A DNA stretch of 64,000 nucleotides from Proteiniclasticum aestuarii. Lineage in GTDB: Bacteria; Bacillota; Clostridia; Clostridiales; Clostridiaceae. The position numbers and the translations under genes were made by a program. The stretch is from the NCBI RefSeq assembly GCF_017368455.1, contig NZ_JAFNJU010000006.1, positions 124,001-188,000 of the forward strand. Direction: 5' to 3'. The notes under the pieces are model-generated. The model had not been told where the DNA came from and ran no database searches. It was given only the letters and a program-made list of their open reading frames with translations. Of the stretch, positions 41,226 to 50,279 are shown piece by piece (position 1 is the stretch's first letter; each line of letters opens with the position of its first letter).

Positions 41226-42041
41226 ATGAATAGAATCATCGCACTGAACTCCAACACCTATCATGGATACAGCCTTGAGGATGCCTTCGAGGGCATGGAT
41301 CGGGCAGGCTTTGGTTATGTGGAGCTGACAGCCACAAAAGGATGGACGGAGCATGTCTTTCCCACCATGAGCCTGGAGGAGCTGTGGCAGATCAAAGCAG
41401 ATATGGTCAGACGCGGCGTTACACCCTTTGCCCTCAGCGGACATACGAATCTCATGGATGAGGAGAGACTGGAGGATTTTCTCATGAACATGAGACTGGC
41501 CAAGTTCTTCGGCTGCACCTATATTCTTTCTTCCATCGGCGAAGCGCATCTGGAGGATAAGAAGGAAATTTCCGATGAAGAAGTGGCGGAGCGGGTGAAG
41601 GAGCTGGTACCATTTCTGGAGGATTATGAGCTGACGCTGTGCCTGGAAAATCATGGAAAGCATGGCACAGGTAGACAGCTGAAGGACATTGTCTCTAGAG
41701 TGGGCTCTGACAGAGTAAAAATCAACTATGATACGGCCAATGCCATCTTCTACGGAGATGTGAATCTGGAAGAAGATCTGCTCTCCTGCATTGATTATGT
41801 AGGTTTTGTGCATCTCAAGGACAAGAAGGGTGCTCAGAAAGAATGGAATTTCCCGGCCATCGGAGAGGGCAATCTGGATCTTCTCATGGTGATCCGTCAT
41901 CTGGAGGAAAGAGGCAACGACAGTCCCCTGAGCATCGAGATCGAATTCACCAGTGACGGGCCCAAGGATCTGGAAGAAGTGCATCGGGCGGTGAAGACGT
42001 CCTATGATTACCTGACTTCCAGAGGCTATGAGATTCCCTAG
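41226..42041 (+). CDS. Xylose-isomerase-like TIM-barrel protein (sugar isomerase/epimerase family)
   Basis: 271 residues. The metal site of the AP-endonuclease-2 / xylose-isomerase-like fold is visible: Glu in LTLCLENHGKHG, Asp in KINYDTANAIF, His in GFVHLKDKK and Glu in SIEIEFTSDG. Members isomerise, epimerise or dehydrate sugars, keto-sugars and inosose. It precedes a Gfo/Idh/MocA dehydrogenase by 15 bases; such pairs act in sequence in oxidoreductive pathways that go through a keto-sugar. Substrate unknown. Confidence 0.85.
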   Translation: MNRIIALNSNTYHGYSLEDAFEGMDRAGFGYVELTATKGWTEHVFPTMSLEELWQIKADMVRRGVTPFALSGHTNLMDEERLEDFLMNMRLAKFFGCTYILSSIGEAHLEDKKEISDEEVAERVKELVPFLEDYELTLCLENHGKHGTGRQLKDIVSRVGSDRVKINYDTANAIFYGDVNLEEDLLSCIDYVGFVHLKDKKGAQKEWNFPAIGEGNLDLLMVIRHLEERGNDSPLSIEIEFTSDGPKDLEEVHRAVKTSYDYLTSRGYEIP

Positions 42042-42056
42042 AAGGAGGGAGATAGG

Positions 42057-43049
42057 ATGATAAAGATCGGCATTGTGGGATTCGGCGGAATGGGAGAAGT
42101 CCATTTTCTGAACTACGAAAAAATAGCGGATGCCAAGGTTACGGCCATCGTAACCGGCAGTGAAGAAGGAAGAAGAAAAGCGGAGAAATACGGCCTTGCC
42201 TCCTACAGCAGCATACAGGAGATGACAGAAAAGGAAGACATAGAGTTGGTGGACATCTGCACACCCACTTTCCTTCATAAACCCCATGTGCTGGAAGCGC
42301 TCCGGGCAGGAAAGCATGTCATTGTGGAGAAGCCCATGGCACTTCATGAAACGGATGCGATGGAGATGTTCAGCGCGGCGGATGAAGCGAAGAAGCAGCT
42401 CTTTGTGGCCCAGGTGCTTCAGTTCACCAGGGAAATGGAGATCCTTCGTGACTATGTTAATAGCGGAGAACTGGGGAAACCCCTGGATGGATTCTTTCTG
42501 CGCACAGCAGGGAAACCCGGATGGAGTCAGGGTGGCTGGCTGTTCAACAAGGAGAAGAGCGGAGTTATTCCCTTTGACCTGCATATTCACGATCTGGATA
42601 TGATCGTCAGCCTCTTCGGAGAGCCGAAAAGCTATTCCTATACCTCTTCGGGAAACATGGGCATCGGGTATGATGAGCAGTACCGCATGACCTATCATTT
42701 CGATGGACTCAGCGTGGCGGCAGAGGCTGCCTGGTATAATGCGGACTTTCCCTTCACCCAGAGGTGGCGGGTCTATTTCGAGAAAGGTCTTCTTGTAAGC
42801 GAAGGCGGAAAGCTCACCCTCTATCAGAAGGATGAAAAGCCGCTGGTCTTCAACACCGAAGAGAAGGTATTGGTCTCCACAGGCATCAATCTTCCCCCCA
42901 CGGGCATGTTCTACAACGAACTGTCGCACTTTCTGGACTGCATCAGAAAAGGCGAGTCTTCACCTGTGGTGACCAGAAAGCAGATTCTCATCTCCATCCG
43001 GGTGCTGGAGGATCTGGTCTTCAGAGACAAGGATGAGACGGAAAAATAA
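42057..43049 (+). CDS. Gfo/Idh/MocA-family dehydrogenase
   Basis: 330 residues. Rossmann motif IGIVGFGGMGEVHFLNY, the family EKP motif in VIVEKPMALHE, and the catalytic-region LHIHDLDMIVSLFG with conserved Asp and His. NAD-dependent oxidation of a sugar or cyclitol is expected. AGAAGGAGGGAG precedes ATG 42057. Second gene of a two-gene unit ending in a long terminator hairpin. Confidence 0.9.
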   Translation: MIKIGIVGFGGMGEVHFLNYEKIADAKVTAIVTGSEEGRRKAEKYGLASYSSIQEMTEKEDIELVDICTPTFLHKPHVLEALRAGKHVIVEKPMALHETDAMEMFSAADEAKKQLFVAQVLQFTREMEILRDYVNSGELGKPLDGFFLRTAGKPGWSQGGWLFNKEKSGVIPFDLHIHDLDMIVSLFGEPKSYSYTSSGNMGIGYDEQYRMTYHFDGLSVAAEAAWYNADFPFTQRWRVYFEKGLLVSEGGKLTLYQKDEKPLVFNTEEKVLVSTGINLPPTGMFYNELSHFLDCIRKGESSPVVTRKQILISIRVLEDLVFRDKDETEK

Positions 43050-43063
43050 AATAGAGAAGAGCC

Positions 43064-43104
43064 AAAGTCATAGAAGCATAGCGATGTGCTTCTATGACTT
43101 TTTC
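43064..43104 (+). terminator. Terminator after the dehydrogenase gene
   Basis: A perfect 15-bp stem, AAAGTCATAGAAGCA (43064-43078) with TGCTTCTATGACTTT (43087-43101), followed by TT. Confidence 0.88.
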
Positions 43105-43152
43105 AATGGTGTAAGGATATTTCTGAAATTTGATAAAAGTGCCACGGAAAGG

Positions 43153-43203
43153 TTGACAATTGAAGATGGTTTATCTACACTAAAAATGTAATCCATTACA
43201 TTT
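43153..43203 (+). promoter_or_regulatory. Promoter and LacI-type operator of the lacI-rbs-like operon
   Basis: TTGACA (43153-43158), 17 bases, TACACT (43176-43181). Directly downstream, AAATGTAA-tcca-TTACATTT (43184-43203) is a perfect 20-base palindrome placed at the expected start of transcription, a typical site for repression by the LacI-family protein encoded next. Confidence 0.78.
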
Positions 43204-43324
43204 CAGAAAATTGGCTTTATTCACAAACTGCTCTGCCTGCAGAAGCAGAAAGCATGAAGGAAAGCACCTTTGGACAGGAACATGTTTGTGATTATGCAAA
43301 GAAAAATGGTGAGGAGGAGGGACC

Positions 43325-44332
43325 ATGGCAACCATATCGGATGTGGCTAAGGAGGCGAGGGTTTCCGTGGCCACGGTATCCCGGGTACTGAACAACAAGG
43401 AATCCGTAAGGAAGGAAACACAGCAGCGTGTATATGACGCCATTGAGAAACTGAACTTTCAGCCCAATCTTCTTGCCCGTAATTTCAGAAGAAGCGAAAG
43501 CCGTGTGATCCTCATCATCACACCCAACATCACCAATCCTTACTATGCCCACATCCTTACAGGAATAGGAGAAACCGCCAGCAGCCTTGGCTACAGCGCA
43601 CTGATCTTCAATACGGGCGGAAGCCTTGAAAAAGAGAAGGAAGGCATGGAAATGCTGAAGCTAAGGAGAGCCGACGGAGCCATTCTTCTTGCAAGCTCCA
43701 TGGAAAGTCCGCATCTTCTGGAATACGTGGAAAGCCACCCTGTGGTCCAGTGCTCTGAATACGATGGTGCATCTGGCCTGCCCAGGGTGAGCATCGACAA
43801 CCATCTGGCTGCAAAGGAAGTGGTGGAGTATCTCATAGACTCCGGTCATGAGAAAATCGCCACCATCAGTTCGAAGAACACCTACATTTCCACTAAGGAA
43901 AGGCTTGATGCCTACAGGGAAACCATGAAGGACCATGGCCTGAAAGTGCCCAGGAGCTACATTGCCCACGGGGATCCCGACTATTCCTTTAAAAGCGGAA
44001 AGAAAGCGGCCATGAAGCTTCTGTCTCTGAAAGAAAGACCCACTGCGATTTTCTGCATCTCCGACACGCTGGCTCTGGGGACCATCAGCGCCGCCATGGA
44101 AATGGGGATAAAGGTTCCGGAAGAGCTTACCGTTACTGGCTTTGACGATGTGGATGATACCACCATGTTTCATCCCTACATCACCACCGTCAAGCAGCCC
44201 TGCTACGATCTGGGAATGCGCGCCATGAAGCTTCTCTTTGACCGGATGATGAAGAAGGAGATCAGCGATAAAAAGGTGATCCTTTCCCATCAGTTTGTGA
44301 TCAGAGAATCCTCGGCACCCTATAAACCCTGA
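43325..44332 (+). CDS. LacI-family transcriptional regulator
   Basis: 335 residues. N-terminal HTH TISDVAKEARVSVATVSRVL with hinge-proximal KLNFQPNLLARNFRR, then a periplasmic-binding-like sugar domain (VILIITPNITNPYYAHIL, TAIFCISDTLALG, VTGFDDVDDTTMF). It probably represses its own promoter and the transporter genes that follow. GGAGGAGG precedes ATG 43325. The inducer should be the sugar imported by the downstream ABC system. Confidence 0.93.
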   Translation: MATISDVAKEARVSVATVSRVLNNKESVRKETQQRVYDAIEKLNFQPNLLARNFRRSESRVILIITPNITNPYYAHILTGIGETASSLGYSALIFNTGGSLEKEKEGMEMLKLRRADGAILLASSMESPHLLEYVESHPVVQCSEYDGASGLPRVSIDNHLAAKEVVEYLIDSGHEKIATISSKNTYISTKERLDAYRETMKDHGLKVPRSYIAHGDPDYSFKSGKKAAMKLLSLKERPTAIFCISDTLALGTISAAMEMGIKVPEELTVTGFDDVDDTTMFHPYITTVKQPCYDLGMRAMKLLFDRMMKKEISDKKVILSHQFVIRESSAPYKP

Positions 44333-44337
44333 TGCCC

Positions 44338-44356
44338 ATCTGGAGCATATCCAGAT
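44338..44356 (+). other. Small hairpin between lacI and the binding-protein gene
   Basis: ATCTGGA (44338-44344) pairs perfectly with TCCAGAT (44350-44356) around GCATA; no U-tract. Possible RNA processing or stability element. Confidence 0.45.
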
Positions 44357-44393
44357 TCACTCATAGATCAAAAAAACACTAGGAGGATGTAAA

Positions 44394-45410
44394 ATGAAAA
44401 AAGTTCTAGGTATCGTGCTGTCTCTCAGTCTTCTTCTGACACCGCTTCTAGCAGCCTGTGGCACCGATGAGGAAACCCCTTCTGAAACTCCTGCTGAAAC
44501 ACCAGCCGAGGAACCTGCAGAAGAGGAACCAGCCGAAGAGCCTGCTGCGGAAAAGCACAAGATCGGAATACTTGCTCCTGCCGTAACACATGGATGGGTC
44601 GCTGCGGTTGCATACAATGCTGAAGTAAGAAGCAAGGAACTGGAAGACAAGATCGAGTATCAGATTCAGACCAGCAGCAATGCGGAGGAAATGACATCTC
44701 AGCTGGATGATCTTCTGACCTGGGGAGCAGACGCCATTGTCGCATTCCCACAGTGGGAAGGCATGGAAGTGCCCATTCAGCAGGCCATCGATGATGGCGT
44801 TACTGTGGTGAACTTCGACATTGAAATCGCAGCCGATGGCGTATACAGAGTAGCCGGTGACAACGAGGACATGGGTGTCCAGGGTGCCAACTACATCGTG
44901 GAGAAGATCGGAGAAACCGGTACAGTGGTCATGCTGGAAGTGCCTACATCCGGTTCTGTGTCGGAACTGAGAAAGAAGGGCTTCGTGGATACCATGGCAG
45001 AAATCGCACCGGACATGGAAATCATCACCTATGCCACCAAGTTCACCCGTGAAGACGGACTCAAGGACTTTGCGGATATTCTGATCAGCAATCCACAGAT
45101 TGACGCCGTCTACTCCATGGATGATGAAACCTCCATTGGTGTGCTCCAGGCCATCAGTGAAGCAGGAAGAACCGACATCAAAGTGGTCACCGGTGGTGGC
45201 GGCATGCAGGAATACTTCAGAATGATGCCTGAAAATGAAGACATCTGGATTCAGTCTGCGCTTTACAGCCCAGCCATGGTCATGGACGCTGTGGATATGG
45301 CAGTGGCCATTCTGGACGGAGAGATGGTGGAAGAAGTGAAGATCATTCCTACCACCATCGTAGACAGAGACAATTATGAGGATTTCCTGGATGAAAATTC
45401 ACCATACTAG
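44394..45410 (+). CDS. Sugar ABC transporter binding lipoprotein (RbsB family)
   Basis: 338 residues. Signal peptide and lipobox LLAAC, an unusual Pro-Glu-Thr repeat linker (residues 24-52, ETPAETPAEEPAEEEPAEEP), then the type I periplasmic-binding fold: HKIGILAPAVTHGWVAAVAY, VNFDIEIAADGVYRVAGDNE, AVYSMDDETSIGVLQAI. It binds a monosaccharide, cyclitol or glycoside outside the membrane. Operon with lacI upstream and ATPase/permease downstream. Confidence 0.9.
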   Translation: MKKVLGIVLSLSLLLTPLLAACGTDEETPSETPAETPAEEPAEEEPAEEPAAEKHKIGILAPAVTHGWVAAVAYNAEVRSKELEDKIEYQIQTSSNAEEMTSQLDDLLTWGADAIVAFPQWEGMEVPIQQAIDDGVTVVNFDIEIAADGVYRVAGDNEDMGVQGANYIVEKIGETGTVVMLEVPTSGSVSELRKKGFVDTMAEIAPDMEIITYATKFTREDGLKDFADILISNPQIDAVYSMDDETSIGVLQAISEAGRTDIKVVTGGGGMQEYFRMMPENEDIWIQSALYSPAMVMDAVDMAVAILDGEMVEEVKIIPTTIVDRDNYEDFLDENSPY

Positions 45411-45445
45411 AAGGATTCCTGAAAACAGAATGTGAAGTAAAATCG

Positions 45446-45474
45446 AAGAGGTTATGGGGTTTCCATAACCTCTT
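45446..45474 (+). terminator. Intercistronic hairpin after the binding-protein gene
   Basis: A perfect 12-bp stem (AAGAGGTTATGG at 45446-45457 with CCATAACCTCTT at 45463-45474) around GGTTT. Lacking a U-tract, it is more likely a stability or attenuation element than a full stop. Confidence 0.6.
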
Positions 45475-45500
45475 CCTTGAAAGAACGGATGTGATGACAG

Positions 45501-46988
45501 TTGAAAATCGAAATGCGAAATATATACAAGTCCTTTGGAGACAATGAAGTGCTGAAAGATGTGAGCTTCCATCTGGAAGGTGGAGAAATTCTGGCCCTCA
45601 TCGGAGAAAACGGCGCAGGAAAGTCCACGCTCATGAATATTCTGGGCGGGGTGCTTCCGGCAGACAGCGGAAGCATCGTGATCGACGGCAGGGAAGTCTT
45701 CTTCCATAAACCGGCGGATTCCCTGGAATCAGGCATCGCCTTCATTCATCAGGAGCTGAATCTCATCAATGACCTGCCGATCTATGAGAACATGTTTCTG
45801 GGCAGGGAGCTGAAGAACAGGTATAACCTGCTGGATCTTACTACCATGGAAAAAGAGACCCAGGAAGTCTTTGACCGAATGAACATCGAGCTGAATCCCA
45901 GAACCATGGTGGGGAGCCTGGATGCCTCCTACAAGCAGATTGTGGAGATTGCCAGAGCCATCATGATGAATGCATCCATCATCATCATGGACGAGCCCAC
46001 CACATCGCTTACGGAAACGGAAATCACCAGAGTCTTTTCCATGATGAAGACATTGAAGGAGCATGATGTGGGCATCATCTTCATCTCCCACAAGCTGGGA
46101 GAAGTCATGAGCTTCTGTGACCGCTACATGGTCCTTCGGGATGGGGCTTTAGTGGGAGAGGGTCAGATTTCTATGGTGAACACCGATGCTCTGGCCAGAC
46201 TCATGGTGGGCCACGAGGTGAGAACCGAAGCCCTTCAGCGAAACATCGAAAAGAGAGAAGAGGTTCTGCGCATCGAAAACTTCTCTAGACCCCATGCCTT
46301 CCAGAATGTGTCCTTCACTGCCCATAAAGGGGAGATTCTCGGTATCACGGGACTTCTGGGGGATGGAAGAAGTGAACTGTTTCTGTCCATCTTCGGCGCC
46401 GATGACTATGAGGAAGGAGAAATCTATCTGAACGGAAACAAGGTGAAGATCCACAGCACCTACGATGCCATGAAAAAAGGCATCGGCTATCTGCCGAGAA
46501 ACAGGAAGGAGAACGGCATTCTTAAAGACATGGACATCTTCGATAACGGCTCCATCGTCACCTGGCCCATCTTTGCCAGAAGGGGCATCATTGATTTCAG
46601 AAGACAGGATGAGGAGTTCAGAAAGCAGGTGGATCGTCTGCGCATCAAGATGGGCAGGATGCAGGATTCCATCAATAGCCTTTCAGGGGGCAATCAGCAG
46701 AAGGTGGTCCTGTCCAAATGGCTCACAGCCAATCCGAAGCTTCTGGTGCTGGATAATCCCACTCAGGGCGTGGATGTGGGCGCCAAAGAGGATATCTACG
46801 ACATCATCATGGATCTCATTGATGATGATATTGCAGTCATCGTCCTTTCCAGTGAAGCCCAGGAGATCATCAGGGTCTGTGACAGAGCTCTTGTGATGTA
46901 CCATGGCCGAATCCAGGGAGAGGTATCCGGAGACGAAATGAACGAACATACTATCATGAAGCTTGCCACTGGCGGCACATTGAGCTGA
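45501..46988 (+). CDS. Sugar ABC transporter double ATPase (RbsA family)
   Basis: 495 residues with two ATPase halves. First: Walker A GENGAGKSTLMN, Walker B IIIMDEPTTSL. Second: degenerate Walker A region GLLGDGRSELF, signature NSLSGGNQQKVVLSKWL, Walker B LLVLDNPTQGVD. This asymmetric pattern is normal for RbsA/MglA. Start TTG 45501 (MKIEMRNIYKSFGDN) has a weak ribosome site; the next in-frame ATG (45513) would truncate the first strand. Confidence 0.92.
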   Translation: MKIEMRNIYKSFGDNEVLKDVSFHLEGGEILALIGENGAGKSTLMNILGGVLPADSGSIVIDGREVFFHKPADSLESGIAFIHQELNLINDLPIYENMFLGRELKNRYNLLDLTTMEKETQEVFDRMNIELNPRTMVGSLDASYKQIVEIARAIMMNASIIIMDEPTTSLTETEITRVFSMMKTLKEHDVGIIFISHKLGEVMSFCDRYMVLRDGALVGEGQISMVNTDALARLMVGHEVRTEALQRNIEKREEVLRIENFSRPHAFQNVSFTAHKGEILGITGLLGDGRSELFLSIFGADDYEEGEIYLNGNKVKIHSTYDAMKKGIGYLPRNRKENGILKDMDIFDNGSIVTWPIFARRGIIDFRRQDEEFRKQVDRLRIKMGRMQDSINSLSGGNQQKVVLSKWLTANPKLLVLDNPTQGVDVGAKEDIYDIIMDLIDDDIAVIVLSSEAQEIIRVCDRALVMYHGRIQGEVSGDEMNEHTIMKLATGGTLS

Positions 46989-47010
46989 AAAGGGACGGTG
47001 TAGTAGGAAT

Positions 47011-48054
47011 ATGAAGAAAGCACAAGAAAAGAGAAGCAGAAATCTTCTGACATGGTTTAGAGACAGCTGGAAAGCGAATCCTCTGTTCTCAACGGCTGTG
47101 GCGCTGATCATCATGATCATCCTGCAGACCTGGACACTGGGCTTTGACTATGACTCCTTCGGGGCATGGTTTCTGTCCTGGACCAACAACTGGATCAATA
47201 TTCTGAGAAACAATGCAGGGGTCGGCATCATCGCCCTTGGCATGACTTTCGTCATCATATCGGGGGGGATCGATCTTGCGGTGGGCTCCACACTGGTGGC
47301 CACCGGAGCGGTGCTTATGATGCTCATCGACAGCGGTCCCAAAGGAATCCTTGGCGCCATCGGACTGACCGGAATAGCGGCGTTCATCGCAGCGATTCTT
47401 CTGAGTGTCGTCTTCGGAAGCATCCTGGGCGGCCTCATCGGTCTTCTGGTGACCAAGGGGAAGATTCCGCCCTTCATCGCCACCCTGGGCGCCATGAAAG
47501 TCTATCGGAGCGTCACCCAGCACTTCATGCAGGGGTATAATCCCACCGTGCCAAGACCGTTTCTTCAGATTTCAAGCTTTCGCATCGGCAGTTACATGGT
47601 GATGCCCATCCTGTACTGGCTGGTCATTGCAGCGGTGCTCTACTATATTTCCAAGCGGACCACCTTCGGTCGTCAGGTCATTGCCGTGGGGTCCAACGAA
47701 AGAGCGGCGAAGCTCTCCGGTGTCAACGTGCACAAGGTGAAACTGAAGGTCTATGCCCTCATGGGGCTTCTGGTGTCCCTTTCTGCCATCATCCAGGTAT
47801 CCAGAATCGGTTCCATGGACTTCTCCAATGCGGGAAGCGGAAATGAGATGGATGCCATCGCGGCGGCGGTTGTAGGTGGAACCAGCATGAGTGGAGGGAA
47901 AGGGCTCATCATCGGAACCGTATTCGGGATGCTGATCATTGCCGTGATGAATAACCTTCTGAATCTCTTCGGCGTACCACCGTTTTTAAGAGAAGCCTTC
48001 AAGGGACTCATCGTGGTGCTGGCGGTGCTGCTGCAGAAGAAGGAATCCGTTTAG
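47011..48054 (+). CDS. Sugar ABC transporter permease (RbsC family)
   Basis: 347 residues, about eight to ten membrane spans. Family motifs: VIISGGIDLAVGSTLVATGAV, GLLVTKGKIPPFIATLGAM and FGRQVIAVGSNERAAKLSGVNV. The only permease of the operon, so it works as a homodimer with the double ATPase. 22 bases after the ATPase gene. Confidence 0.93.
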   Translation: MKKAQEKRSRNLLTWFRDSWKANPLFSTAVALIIMIILQTWTLGFDYDSFGAWFLSWTNNWINILRNNAGVGIIALGMTFVIISGGIDLAVGSTLVATGAVLMMLIDSGPKGILGAIGLTGIAAFIAAILLSVVFGSILGGLIGLLVTKGKIPPFIATLGAMKVYRSVTQHFMQGYNPTVPRPFLQISSFRIGSYMVMPILYWLVIAAVLYYISKRTTFGRQVIAVGSNERAAKLSGVNVHKVKLKVYALMGLLVSLSAIIQVSRIGSMDFSNAGSGNEMDAIAAAVVGGTSMSGGKGLIIGTVFGMLIIAVMNNLLNLFGVPPFLREAFKGLIVVLAVLLQKKESV

Positions 48055-48137
48055 GGAAAGATCGGGAAGGCCAGAGAAGATGGAGAAAAGCCTTCCAGGA
48101 AAGATCAGCTGTGATCCATCAGAAAGAGGTGAAATAA

Positions 48138-49199
48138 ATGGATAAAATCAGACTGGGATTTATCGGATGCGGGAAAATAGCCCAGGTCCGGCATATTCCT
48201 GAAGCACACAGAAGAGAAGATGTGATTCTGGCGGGATACTTCAACCGAACGAGAAAGAAAGCGGAAGACATGGCCTCGCAGTACGGGGGGAAGGTCTATG
48301 ACACCTATCAGGAGATGCTGGAAGATGAGCATATAGATGCAGTGGTGGTCAGTGTAGCCAACATACTCCATGCGGATGTGACCATCGAAGCGCTGAAGAA
48401 AGGAAAACACGTGCTCTGCGAGAAACCCATGGCCATGACCCTGGAAGAGAGTGAGCTTATGGTGAAGACAGCAGAGGAAGAAGGGAAAGTCCTTGCCATC
48501 GGACATAATCAGAGACTGAATAGTGCCCATGAGAGGGCAAGGGAGCTCATTGAGGAAGGAGCCATCGGGAAGGTGCTCACCTTCCGTACCACCTTCGGAC
48601 ATGGAGGGCCGGAAGAATGGAGCTCCAGTCCAGGAAAGGATGTATGGTTTTTCTATGAAGATGCAGCAGGTATGGGCGCCATGGCGGACCTTGGCATCCA
48701 CAAGACTGACCTCATCGAATTTCTCACCGGCCAGAAAGTGGTGGAAGTCAGTGCCATGATGGGTACCCTGGACAAAAAAGGGTCCAAAGGGAATCTCATA
48801 TCCGTGGATGACAATGCCATCTGCCTGTTTAAAATGAGCGAAGGAGCTCTGGGAACCATGACTGTATCCTGGACCTACTATGGACCGGAAGACAACAGTA
48901 CGGTGATCTATGGAAGTGAGGGCATCCTTTCGGTCTATGAGGATCCGGACCATCCGCTGAAGATCGTGAAAAAGAATGGAGAAGTGCTGACCTTTGAGGT
49001 GGATGAAATGCAGACCAACGATAATCAGACCAGTTCCGGGGTCATCGATGTGTTCATCGATGGTATCAGAAGCGGGGAAGATACAATTCTTTCCGGAAAG
49101 GTGATACTTTCCGCCATGCGGGCGGTATTCGCCTGCGAGCAGTCCTTTGATGAAGGAAAAACTGTGAAGATTGAAGAGAATGGAGGGATGAAAGCGTGA
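48138..49199 (+). CDS. Gfo/Idh/MocA-family dehydrogenase
   Basis: 353 residues. Rossmann motif IRLGFIGCGKIAQVRHIPEA, EKP motif in VLCEKPMAMTLEE, and the substrate-region DLGIHKTDLIEFLTG with the conserved His. Overlaps the following TIM-barrel gene by four bases (GTGA), so dehydrogenase and isomerase are made in step. The same pair type at 41226-43049 is encoded just upstream of lacI, giving two dehydrogenases and two isomerase-like proteins around one importer. Confidence 0.9.
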   Translation: MDKIRLGFIGCGKIAQVRHIPEAHRREDVILAGYFNRTRKKAEDMASQYGGKVYDTYQEMLEDEHIDAVVVSVANILHADVTIEALKKGKHVLCEKPMAMTLEESELMVKTAEEEGKVLAIGHNQRLNSAHERARELIEEGAIGKVLTFRTTFGHGGPEEWSSSPGKDVWFFYEDAAGMGAMADLGIHKTDLIEFLTGQKVVEVSAMMGTLDKKGSKGNLISVDDNAICLFKMSEGALGTMTVSWTYYGPEDNSTVIYGSEGILSVYEDPDHPLKIVKKNGEVLTFEVDEMQTNDNQTSSGVIDVFIDGIRSGEDTILSGKVILSAMRAVFACEQSFDEGKTVKIEENGGMKA

Positions 49200-50110
49200 A
49201 GCTGGGATTTGTCAGTGCGATTCTACCAGATAAGACCTTTGAAGAAATGATCGATATAGCCAGCGAGCTAGGCTATGCCTGCGTGGAAGTAGCCTGCTGG
49301 CCCGTGGGAAAAGCCGAGAGAAGATATGCCGGGGTGACCCATATCGATGTGGAGCAACTGTCCGATGAAAAAGCGGAACATATCCTTGACTACTGCAGAA
49401 ACAAGAAGGTGGAGATTTCTTCTCTCGCCTACTATCCCAATCCCATGGATGGCAATCTGGAGGCCAGAGAAAAAACCATTGCACACCTTAAGAAAGTCAT
49501 TGAAGCCAGTGCGAAGCTGGGTATAAACATGGTGACCACCTTCTTAGGTAGGGATCAGGGTAAAACAGTGAAAGAGAATCTGGAACTCTTCAGGGAAATC
49601 TGGCCGCCCATCATCGCCCTTGCAGAAGAGAAGAAGGTGAAAATCGCCATCGAAAACTGTCCCATGCTCTTTGGGGAGGACCAGTGGCCTGGAGGACAGA
49701 ACCTGTTCACCTCCCCAAAGATCTGGAGAGAGATCTTCGGCATTGCGGACAGTCCGAATCTGGGCATCAACTTTGATCCCAGTCATATGATCTGGCAGAT
49801 GATGGATTATGTGGAGCCGGTCTATACATTCAAGGACAGGATCCTCCATGTGCATTTCAAGGACATCAGGCTGTTTCAGAAGAAACTCGATGAAGTGGGA
49901 ACCATGGCGTATCCACTGGAGTACATGAGTCCCAAACTTCCCGGATTCGGGGATGTGGACTGGGGTGCACTTGTTTCAGCGCTGAACGAAATCGGCTATG
50001 ACGGATATGCCTGCATCGAGATTGAGGACAGAGCATTCGAAGGAAGCGAAGAGAAGGTCCTGGACAGCCTGAAGATCTCAAAAAGATACATGGAGCAGTT
50101 TGTCATCTGA
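49196..50110 (+). CDS. Xylose-isomerase-like TIM-barrel protein (sugar isomerase/epimerase family)
   Basis: 304 residues. The four metal ligands are seen in KIAIENCPMLF, GINFDPSHMIW, LHVHFKDIRLF and ACIEIEDRAFEG. The start is GTG 49196 overlapping the previous stop, with GGAGGGA upstream. It resembles proteins that act on 3-keto sugars or inososes after a Gfo/Idh/MocA dehydrogenase; the exact reaction cannot be told by eye. Confidence 0.87.
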   Translation: MKLGFVSAILPDKTFEEMIDIASELGYACVEVACWPVGKAERRYAGVTHIDVEQLSDEKAEHILDYCRNKKVEISSLAYYPNPMDGNLEAREKTIAHLKKVIEASAKLGINMVTTFLGRDQGKTVKENLELFREIWPPIIALAEEKKVKIAIENCPMLFGEDQWPGGQNLFTSPKIWREIFGIADSPNLGINFDPSHMIWQMMDYVEPVYTFKDRILHVHFKDIRLFQKKLDEVGTMAYPLEYMSPKLPGFGDVDWGALVSALNEIGYDGYACIEIEDRAFEGSEEKVLDSLKISKRYMEQFVI

Positions 50111-50153
50111 AAATCTGGGAACCATTTGATAATCAATAAAATGTAAAAGAAAG

Positions 50154-50186
50154 AGGCTGCACAGATCAGAAAATACCGTGCAGTCT
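50154..50186. terminator. Hairpin between the sugar operon and the RpiR gene
   Basis: AGGCTGCAC (50154-50162) pairs with GTGCAGTCT (50178-50186), one G-U pair. The U-tract is weak (TCTATTTG). Confidence 0.55.
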
Positions 50187-50247
50187 TCTATTTGATTTCA
50201 GTAAATTTCCTTTGATTCCTTGATTGAAATGGTTTATTGTATAAGTA

Positions 50248-50264
50248 ATGAAATTAAATTTCAT
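50248..50264 (+). promoter_or_regulatory. RpiR-type operator upstream of the regulator gene
   Basis: ATGAAATT-A-AATTTCAT is a perfect 17-base palindrome 16 bases before the TTG start. A near-identical palindrome covers the murQ promoter at 51237-51255, so the RpiR protein probably controls both itself and the murQ operon. A candidate promoter is TTGATT (50212-50217) with TATTGT (50235-50240). Confidence 0.75.
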
Positions 50265-50279
50265 CAAGGGAGTGGTATT

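Noticed and set aside
40911-42929. 672-codon open frame on the minus strand
   Set aside because: It runs opposite three well supported genes (the OpuC permease, TIM barrel and dehydrogenase), has no ribosome site, crosses a terminator and promoter, and reads as low-logic His/Arg/Cys-rich protein. It is a by-product of codon bias on the other strand.
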